From: Cliona cf. orientalis
Lineage: Eukaryota > Porifera > Demospongiae > Clionaida > Clionaidae
Direction of reading: 5' to 3'
Length of the DNA stretch: 64,000 bases
Assembly (NCBI GenBank): GCA_963930775.1
Contig: OZ005697.1
Location: 8,020,292 to 8,084,291, forward strand
Positions 57,601 to 64,000 of this stretch are shown here, in pieces. Position numbers and translations under genes: made by a program. A model generated the notes under the pieces. The model did not search any database and was not told the DNA's origin. It saw nothing but the letters and a program-made list of their open reading frames with translations. How positions within the stretch are numbered: position 1 is the stretch's first letter; each line of letters begins with the position of its first letter.

Positions 57601-58498
57601 ATACATGTCGACAATTTTTCTTGCCAATGGGTCAGACAATGTGTATTCACAGAGTAATCCTTACATTATTCTACATCGTTATGACAAACATGGTGACCAA
57701 GTTAACTGTGGATTCTTTATGTCACCAGAAACACTTATGGCTACAGAGTTTCTTCCAGATAATCTTAAGAAAAGTCTGACATCTTATTTCAATAAAACTG
57801 AAGTTGATGAGCTTGGACCAAAAATTAGGGAAATGCTTCATATAAAAGGATTTGAAAGCATTTATTCAGTTCTACATTTTGAAAGAGATAGGAACACCAA
57901 AACATTTGATAAGAAGTGCCATCCACAAAGGTGTTGGTATTGTAGAGATCTCTGTGAAATCTGTATGCAGCAATGTGTAGTAGGATGTGAAGTAGTTGAT
58001 CACAACCATTTGATGTATACCTTTTGTTTTGCTTGTTGGGAAGCTATCCAGAAATTGAAGACAGAAAGTAATGAAGATTCATGGCCACAAATAACTTTGG
58101 TACAACTTGAAAATGCTGAAAATCTCGAGTCAAATGAAGGGCTTTTTCCTTTCCACAGGACATTGCTCTCTTTCAAATGTTCGTTTGATATTTTTGATCA
58201 CGTCAAGATATCAGTTTGCACGGGAGATACAAATGGCCCTTACAGGTGCCCATATATTTTGACTCAAGCACGTACTAGCCTTATTAACCAAGATCAGTCT
58301 GAATGCTTTATATCCAAAGACTATTCTCCAGTTCAGCCCCTGCCATATTGTAATGACAGTGAACCAATGCAGAGCAAAATCAAAAGATTGAGAGATGAAG
58401 AGTTGGTTCAGTCACTTCTTCGTACTGTTCTATTGTCAGAAGATTGTAAAGAGACTGCAAGTATTCTTGATACATACTTCTTAGCTGATAATGTGTGA
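54665..58498 (+). CDS. Uncharacterised ARM/TPR-like protein with HNH-like zinc module (1277 aa)
   Basis: One intact 3.8-kb exon. An in-frame TAA precedes ATG 54665, fixing the start (a second ATG follows immediately). Residues 1-150 are polar and likely disordered. About 150-480 are helical with ARM/HEAT-like stretches (TPYISSPQKRLRFASLFTLS, EILTVLTNLALL). About 490-560 resemble TPR helices (YHEYEKCTEIYEAIKSML). Then comes C612-x2-C615-x2-C618, R626-S-H628-L-W-P631 and C674-x2-C677-E. This spacing recalls the treble-clef HNH module CxxC...SHxxP...CxxCE known mainly from prokaryotic nucleases and their relatives. Residues 1085-1124 form a second Cys/His-rich cluster (C-x5-CWYC...CEICMQQC...HNH...CFAC). 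No membrane segment or signal peptide is visible. I do not recognise the protein. A nuclease or nucleic-acid-binding role is inference, and the catalytic metal site is not proven. Confidence 0.75.
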   Translation: MMAQQDELSDSTVKCKLPNIATSDKVQKLAEVTEHVREPQSPPKTNVCDKQQFVDEESIVYQPDKSKMKGHSERGCQLSLRVSEVAASRTEQSSLETKCEEVEGVMQKLDLSNCSDTDEDSIKNVAQVVLDKEHKQEKMTTQKESIRERLISSMHEAVPCITLYCNTLKHMEAAVATITEEVMKLESTLSAILLDIHSQFGVVKENSILQEVAECLAKSLEIVTALCVFVECNFERLGNPGLSQKMAACLLSVEHWFWDCSQESDNFCDILSQKGMILHFFYQLGELRKNSTQIMVVCELMLKSIGVLNSFVVRYKYHKQFSDIDYYNTLTPYISSPQKRLRFASLFTLSYLVGIIPQEQIHLLVIDKTEVAVMVQELSLSISTNEIHLSGLVFSTVEILTVLTNLALLPENGILLICNGILGTINELLKSMDGDIRQKSLHLSWNLPHLENRADFESIISKFQPISTDEIEIRMAIGFKINLHMYSTDMSKALLAMKACYKYHEYEKCTEIYEAIKSMLSSSDSKESEMVKLLRAKALFHLYKKERMTLSKFSTDIKRYKMQHTGCYLKVKEIILMLGNALDKKYLDAEGSKFLDLSMIDYVEETNNLKVCNRCMLCRNKTRLKRSHLWPESLLRFYKSGVDSPANHKLFYKISEDGVLSTFSPHKFSFWMFCNECEQRFCNNGESQCIPLITNYVYDISDPESPSRHLHLRYKEWFYHFCVGLVFRGLVSPDPHVSITTFTNEDEIYDLLVLCRKAILDLPNMKDIGDKFKIAVLFTPRFVQDDKHSGFINSLLTSSGLFALSDACLSDGSVCKPREAQFFLAHYGVFNIVVPLGRSHEVSFFHECLIAPMKGTYSIPPDNQRMKLLPPGLMTFFRLLADCSEVQFLVQPEKLEARGEWVEPPLEREETIGHNVAIDEDIEQTGGIIRSSWFTSNPKVLSYLPHAFQILKPFHQPSSVILPLGHKILLHHSFTANDKYMSTIFLANGSDNVYSQSNPYIILHRYDKHGDQVNCGFFMSPETLMATEFLPDNLKKSLTSYFNKTEVDELGPKIREMLHIKGFESIYSVLHFERDRNTKTFDKKCHPQRCWYCRDLCEICMQQCVVGCEVVDHNHLMYTFCFACWEAIQKLKTESNEDSWPQITLVQLENAENLESNEGLFPFHRTLLSFKCSFDIFDHVKISVCTGDTNGPYRCPYILTQARTSLINQDQSECFISKDYSPVQPLPYCNDSEPMQSKIKRLRDEELVQSLLRTVLLSEDCKETASILDTYFLADNV

Positions 58499-60375
58499 TG
58501 CAACGTCTACAAGAAGAATGCATGTACGTAGCTATGAATTTCGTTATATTCAATCACAAAACAACTTGAATTTCTGGCTTATATTGAAGTATTTTTTTAA
58601 TAATATTATACAGTAGTATCACGAAAGAGGGCCCACTATGGAATGTCTGCCCATCCCCCATTATTTAGCCTCCATTTCTTTCTGAAGTCTAAACTTATTT
58701 GAAAGAGCGCAAACCTAGTGCAAGCATTGCAAGACTTAGTAGGGAATTCCCACTGTCTAGCTGAGGTTATGGTGAGATTTACTTGTTTATACACACACTA
58801 CAAGCTGCAAATTACACTGCACAGTGGTTTTAATATACTAGTACAAGGTGCGATGTCACGCATTATTTGCACTACTTTGCATATTTGCTGTTACTACTGG
58901 TAACATCAATGAATTTGAGCGTGGATACATTTCTATTTGTCCTGAAAGGTGGGTGTGGTCATTTACTGTGATTAATTAGAGCCACCCTCTTTCTCCCCTT
59001 GAATGCTACCGTAGCTGGTGGATGGTCTGCTCAGTATCACTGACTCTAACACCCAATGCAAGATTTGTTGACCGTAGCCTGAAGCACATGCAGGTAGTTC
59101 CCGCATTAATGACAACAATGTTGCCCCCCCCCCCCCCCCCCCCCAGCTCTACAAGTTGCAAATGTTTAGACACGTCAACAACAGTACGGTAACCATTTTC
59201 ATTCCATCAAACGTTCATATTGTTTTCATCATCAATACCTTGATCACTATTGGGCACTGAGAGGCGTGGTCATTGTATAGGGTATTATGAGATAGTTGCC
59301 GGTATCATAGTATGGGACATCCATACAAACAAAGATGGAAGTTTCTGGTTTGGGGGACATTGTATATTATTATACATAGTGACAAATTGGTTTGTGGCAG
59401 CTGTGGTAAGTAGTTTGAATTATTTATGTGTAGCAGCTGCAACCGCTACCCTCCTGGCATGCACGTGGGGTGGAGGACCACCGGTATAATAGCATGAATA
59501 GTAAGTTTGTCTAAGTGTGGCGGTTTTAGCTATGCTTCCGTTATATTCATTTCCTGGTACCCGTCTTACCGAAAATAACGCATTCCATATAAGGAAGTTG
59601 CGTTACGCGGGCGTATAGACTGCAATAATAATAATATTTATAATATTATTACTAGAGACGATGTTTTAACATCAATGGGGCGAGCCTCCGCGAACCCCAC
59701 ACAAGTGGTGTACAAATGATTTTATTTTGGAAATTTATGATCGACTCGAGAGAGTGGAAACTACGGTTAGAACGTGTCTCTAGCTACTTGAATAGTGCAT
59801 GGTCTCATAGTTCAGTGAAGCCTCATATCGATGATCATTTTGCTAGCAACAGTCACTTGTTTTTAGGGCCTTGAATTTGGAGTCTCAAATGGACCATCCG
59901 GCTGTATCTACTCAGTGGAAATGTTTCGCTCTGCCTGCCTAGAACGACATAATTATTCTTTGTAGCCTTGCCCCTCTCAGTCTGAGTCTCGGCAGCTCTC
60001 CTTTTGAACCTTCTATTTCTGCGTTTTCTCAGTCTTTCTTCTTTTTTTAATAGTCCCTCGATGTCAGTGTTCGGTGCTCCCGTACCGTGTCCCTACGTCG
60101 TATGCGCATGCGCGTAACGGAAGAAATATTGTATATCGTTGAAATAGAAGACAGGTATATACGGAATGACGTACGGACGGCAGATATATAAACGGAAAAT
60201 CTCGATTGACATCACCTGTGTGGGACTCGCTTCGGCTCGCCCCAATTATGCGTCCGCACGAGCATGCGCATTACTCAATAATGAGACACGCCCATTCCAT
60301 AGCACAATATAAGCGTAAAGTCATAGCACTCACGCTAGTTCGCCTAATTTCCAAGTGGCTAGTGCGATTGAAGAA
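58499..60375. other. Intergenic, nothing recognised
   Basis: Contains a C20 run near 59125 and AT-rich flanks. The last 300 bp are GC-richer, with CGCATGCGCG near 60104, and may include the sulfatase promoter, but no element is clear. Short frames lack support. Confidence 0.5.
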
Positions 60376-61215
60376 ATGAATACCATATTCATTCAAGCAG
60401 CTTTGCTGATCACTTTCATTTCATCTACTAGTGCAGTCACTTCGAAACCGCACATTGTATTCTTAATGGTGGACGACTGGGGATGGGCAAATGTAGGCTA
60501 TCATCGTAGCAGCCACTTGCACAGTTACACTCCAAACATCGACAGCCTGGTCAATGAAGGACTGCAGTTAGACCAGCACTATGTCTACAAATGGTGTGCT
60601 CCATCTCGTTCATCATTTCTTACTGGAAGGTTACCGATCCACGTCAATGATGCCAAAAACGTAAAGATTTCTGCACACAACCCAAATGATCCAGTGTCAG
60701 GGTTCCAAGGTGTACCTCGTAACATGACAATGATCTCAGCCAAGATGAAGGAAGCAGGTTATGCTACGCATCAGGTGGGCAAGTGGCACGTAGGCTTTGC
60801 TACTCCTGACCACATCCCAAAAGGAAGAGGATTCGATACATCATTTGGCTACTTCAACGCAGCAAATGACTATTATACAAAGACAATTTTTAGCTGCAAC
60901 AAAACACCAATCAAGGATTTATGGGACACAGACAGACCAGCTTCTGACACAAATAGTACAGGTGAAGATCACTATGAGGAGGCACTGTTTAGAGACAGAC
61001 TTCTTAGTATTGTTTCAAACCATGATCCCTCAGAACCCCTGTTTTTGTACTATGCTCCACACATTGCTCACATGCCCTATCAAGTACCGCAAAAGTACCT
61101 CAAAAAGTTTGACTTCATTGATAATGAGCTAAGGCAAGTCTACCATGCCATGGTCAACTACCTTGATGATGTCGTTGGAGAACTAGTACAAGCTCTCAAG
61201 ATCAAAAAGCTGTGG
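60376..61215 (+). pseudogene. Arylsulfatase (ARSB-like), N-terminal 280 codons, cut by an LTR element
   Basis: The start is ATG 60376 (MNTIFIQAALLITFISSTSA, a good signal peptide); the frame is open upstream but without ATG. PHIVFLMVDDWGWANVGYH supplies the metal-binding Asp pair. CAPSRSSFLTGR is the C-x-P-S-R site whose Cys is converted to formylglycine. HQVGKWHVG and APHIAHMPYQVP hold further conserved active-site Lys and His residues. Secreted or lysosomal sulfatases of this type release sulfate from glycosaminoglycans or related glycans. After ...VQALKIKKLW (TGG 61213-61215), where family members go on with the S-D-N-G-containing half, the sequence changes abruptly to a retrotransposon LTR. 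A stop follows at 61255. The other half may lie beyond the window. Confidence 0.85.
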
Positions 61216-61510
61216 TGTAACGCTTCGCCACCTTCAACGCCGCTTCACAGGGTTTAGATATTAATAGTATTATTCAAATAGCAGCATTATACACATACGA
61301 TACATAGAGAGAGAGAGAGAGATGGATGATGGTAGAGAGATGACACCACAACTGAGGAACACTCAACACAACTCAACTGAACTGACTCAACACTCAACAC
61401 TACACTCAACTGACCGACTGACTAGAGTCCAGTGGTTTTATATGCATGCATACAGGATATGATGTCAGATGGCAACTAGTTGGAAAAGGGTCGTTACACA
61501 TGACCTTACA
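61216..61510 (-). repeat. 3' LTR of the Ty3/gypsy element (295 bp)
   Basis: In element orientation the LTR begins TGTAAGGTCA (at 61510) directly after a polypurine tract AGAGGGGGGATT (61522-61511) and ends CGTTACA (61216), giving the usual TG...CA ends. It contains a GA run. Its outer end abuts the sulfatase codon TGG. The second LTR and target duplication lie outside the window. Confidence 0.75.
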
Positions 61511-61664
61511 AATCCCCCCTCTGAGGACAGGCACTTGCCCTCAAGTGATTTGCACAAACAAAAGAAAGAAAACAGATGATTTTGCACAACCATGCAACAA
61601 AAGAAAAGAATACCATGACACAAAAATCAATAATCACAAAAATTACATAACTTCTGTTCATAGT

Positions 61665-64000
61665 TTAACTTTTCTGAGTCATGGAACGGGTAACTGGACC
61701 AGTTGTTCTCTGAGGCTCATCAGAAGGAGAAGTCACAGTCTGGCGCTTAGATCGGCGTTTCCGTGACTGCTTCCGACCAGTCCAGCAACGATCAGGTAAT
61801 TCAGGATAACACTTTCTCAGTCTATCAATAGCAACGAAAATAGATGGCTCACTAGCTCGCTCAATCAACTTGACTTCGGCATTGGTGGGGGTGACTGCTA
61901 TGATACGGTACGGTCCGTGGTAGGGTCTAGCTAACTTGCGATTCTTGCCTGTCACTTCACTCGGCATATATACCATCACCCGGTCACCAACACGATAGGT
62001 AGATTCAGGATCTTTCGATTTGCGATCATAGTACAACTTTTGCCTCTTCTGGGATTGCTGTATTTGTTGTCTTGCATATTCTCGAGCATTGGCCAAACTG
62101 GTAGTTAGCTCAGTCTTATAGTCGTCCAAGTCAACTGTATAAGCAGGACGGGGAAGGGCCAAGTCACTTGCTGTTGGCAGACGGGGATCTCTACCGTAGA
62201 GAAGAAAGAAGGGTGACTCCCTGGTAGAGTCCTGCACAGTAGAACGATAGGCAAAAAGCAGCATAGGTAGTTGTTTGTCCCACTCGACAGCAGTTCCTTC
62301 GATACTCTTTGAAATCATATTCGTGATAGTACAGTTAAACTTTTCGACAAGTCCATCCGTCTGTGGGTGATACCCTGACGTATTTACTTTCTTCATACCT
62401 AAAAGAGAACACATCTGCAAAATTAGATCTGACAAGAAATTAGCACCACGATCAGATAATAGTTCCTCGGGCACACCGTGCCTACAAACAATATTCTCCA
62501 CCAGAAGACGAGCTATAGTCTCTGTTCGCTGGTCAGGTACTGGATACGCTTCAACCCATTTTGTGAGGTAGTCAAGAAACACCACGAGATATTGGTTTCC
62601 ACTGGAAGTGAGGGGAAGCTTAAGAATATCGACCCCAACGCGATGAAACGGTCCACGAACGGGTATGGGTTGGAGAAGAGGACGGATTCCGTGTCCTGGT
62701 CCCTTACGACTCGCACAATTCAGACATCCACGACAGAATCTTCGAACATCAGCTCTCATACCAGACCACCAGTACAACCTACGTAAACGATCATAAACTT
62801 TTCTCTCTGAAAGATGGCCAGCATATATGGTAGAATGATTTTCGGTCAACAACTCCTGTCTCCAAGGCTCCGGAACTACGATACACCATCGGCCACAATT
62901 CGACACATCCTCACGATACAATACACCATCGATAACCTCCATTCGTCGGCTCTCCAGAACTATTCTTTTGGCAACACGATCGTCATCGGGTAAGGAATGG
63001 CACTCCAAGTAAGCGATATATAGAGCAAGGTCAGGATCCTTTAATTGCATTTCACGAACTTCTTTGAGGCTCTCTTTGTCAGCTACAGATTCACCAGCCG
63101 TCACGTCACTGTCGTCAGGTACTGCCAAACTGGCAAACACAGAACACACAGAACAATCAAAACAAACAGGGCACACACTATCACAACACTTACATGAAAC
63201 TTCAGAAGTAACAGTAAGAACATTTTCAGATTCTTCACATACAGACACACAACCATTTTCTTCACATACAGACACACAATTTGGTGGGGACACAGAACTA
63301 ACACTAGACGCGGGGTTGCGTGAAAGGGCATCAGCATTCACATTTTGTCGTCCAGAACGATGCTTCAGAGTAAGATTCATTTCCTGGATTGTTAAAGCCC
63401 AGCATGCCAGCTTTCCAGAAGGACGGGGAGTATTCAGCAAAGATAGACAAGCAGAGTGATCGGTGTACACGATGGTATGGTGACCCAAGAGGTAAGGACG
63501 AAAGTATCGAACAGCCCAAACAAGACCAAGAGTTTCAAGCTCTGAGATACCGTAGTTCTTTTCGTGCGCGTTAAGCGATCGCGAAGCGTACGCTATCGGA
63601 TGTACGTGTCCATCGTCTTGTTTCTGGGATAACACTGCACCAAGTCCAATTCCACTAGCATCAGTCTCAAGAATGAATTCTCGATCATGTCCAAAGCGCG
63701 GGTAAGACAACACGGGAGCAGTTACCAGTAGTTCTTTCAACTTGCAAAAGGCAGTTTCACACTCGGAAGTCCACTCGAAGGGAACATTTTTCTTTGTCAA
63801 AGCATGCAGGGGTGCTGCAATTTTAGCAAAACCGGGCACAAACCTACGATAATAGGAAGCTAAACCTACAAACTGTCGAATAGTAGTTACATCACGAGGC
63901 GTCGGGAACAACTTTACTTTTTGTGTTTTGGAAGGATCAGGGCGAATACCCTGGGTAGAGATGACATGTCCAAGGTAGGGAACTTCATTACGGAGAATAA
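61665..64000 (-). CDS. Ty3/gypsy pol polyprotein, C-terminal part (RT end, RNase H, integrase)
   Basis: The frame is open to the right edge, so it is partial at the N-terminus. In order: the end of the reverse transcriptase (VPYLGHVIS); RNase H with ETDASGIGLGAVLSQ, SELETLGLVWA, VYTDHSACLSLL and NADALSR; a cysteine-rich linker; the integrase zinc finger (H-x-H ... C-x2-C); and an integrase core with the D, D and E of the DDE triad (VGVDIL, LSDRGANF, DGLVEKF). A GPY-type C-terminal segment (YHGPYRII) follows, with no evident chromodomain. The frame has no stop or shift in 2.3 kb, suggesting a young insertion. It lies antisense to the sulfatase it interrupts. Confidence 0.92.
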   Translation of the reverse strand, partial: ILRNEVPYLGHVISTQGIRPDPSKTQKVKLFPTPRDVTTIRQFVGLASYYRRFVPGFAKIAAPLHALTKKNVPFEWTSECETAFCKLKELLVTAPVLSYPRFGHDREFILETDASGIGLGAVLSQKQDDGHVHPIAYASRSLNAHEKNYGISELETLGLVWAVRYFRPYLLGHHTIVYTDHSACLSLLNTPRPSGKLACWALTIQEMNLTLKHRSGRQNVNADALSRNPASSVSSVSPPNCVSVCEENGCVSVCEESENVLTVTSEVSCKCCDSVCPVCFDCSVCSVFASLAVPDDSDVTAGESVADKESLKEVREMQLKDPDLALYIAYLECHSLPDDDRVAKRIVLESRRMEVIDGVLYREDVSNCGRWCIVVPEPWRQELLTENHSTIYAGHLSERKVYDRLRRLYWWSGMRADVRRFCRGCLNCASRKGPGHGIRPLLQPIPVRGPFHRVGVDILKLPLTSSGNQYLVVFLDYLTKWVEAYPVPDQRTETIARLLVENIVCRHGVPEELLSDRGANFLSDLILQMCSLLGMKKVNTSGYHPQTDGLVEKFNCTITNMISKSIEGTAVEWDKQLPMLLFAYRSTVQDSTRESPFFLLYGRDPRLPTASDLALPRPAYTVDLDDYKTELTTSLANAREYARQQIQQSQKRQKLYYDRKSKDPESTYRVGDRVMVYMPSEVTGKNRKLARPYHGPYRIIAVTPTNAEVKLIERASEPSIFVAIDRLRKCYPELPDRCWTGRKQSRKRRSKRQTVTSPSDEPQRTTGPVTRSMTQKS

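Noticed and set aside
61446..61766. Plus-strand frame after the sulfatase as its missing second half
   Set aside because: It shows no sulfatase motif and overlaps the LTR, polypurine tract and 3' end of the gypsy pol frame.

Overview
This is a eukaryotic, AT-rich (many ATAATTATTAT tracts) window from an early-branching animal, most likely a demosponge. The evidence is animal-type V-set Ig receptors, an LHFPL-type tetraspan, DEG/ENaC channels, very short GT-AG introns (50-100 bp), and many short inverted-repeat DNA transposons, a LINE and a Ty3/gypsy element. The phylum call is an inference; nothing here names a species.

Region 1 (1-20.6 kb) is the most striking part: a same-strand cluster of at least ten related type I or short-ectodomain membrane receptors, called A-J here. 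Six carry one V-set Ig domain (A, B, D, E, F, G), C is a divergent Ig copy, and H-J have only a very short extracellular part (cysteine-bearing). Their cytoplasmic tails are rich in tyrosine motifs and fall into classes. A short tail (A, D, E, F, I) has a conserved YxxI / YQTL / YESM / YxKI block. A long tail (B, G, J) has repeated FDDPxY, YDEV or YDEP, and FYH(S/T)LE motifs. C and H have other tails; H has four YxxP motifs. Short-tail and long-tail genes lie as adjacent pairs (A-B, F-G, I-J) about 250-320 bp apart. Exon phases at the tail junctions match where I could solve them (A, B, F, G, D; J by one choice of acceptor). D, F and G have complete phase-consistent open models. A, B, C and E carry stops, frameshifts or lost splice sites. 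Blocks A-B and F-G, with about 1.1 kb of 3' flank, are segmental duplicates.

Region 2 (20.6-35.8 kb) holds one minus-strand LHFPL-family tetraspan gene in two exons separated by a 9.7 kb intron, plus several inverted-repeat elements, microsatellites and a 150-bp tandem repeat.

Region 3 (35.8-39.9 kb) holds two tandem intronless DEG/ENaC channel genes with duplicated TATA promoters.

Region 4 (40-54.6 kb) is repeat country: a LINE with an intact 924-aa endonuclease/reverse transcriptase ORF and poly(A) tail, then at least four inverted-repeat elements, long homopolymer G/C and CT tracts.

Region 5 (54.6-64 kb) holds a 1277-aa intronless gene of unknown function with ARM/TPR-like helices and an HNH-like CxxC...SHxxP...CxxCE zinc module. 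It is followed by an arylsulfatase gene cut after codon 280 by the LTR of a minus-strand Ty3/gypsy element that runs off the right edge.

The receptor cluster looks like a candidate self/non-self or innate recognition locus in which ectodomains and signalling tails are mixed as modules. The function is inference; the architecture is visible in the sequence.
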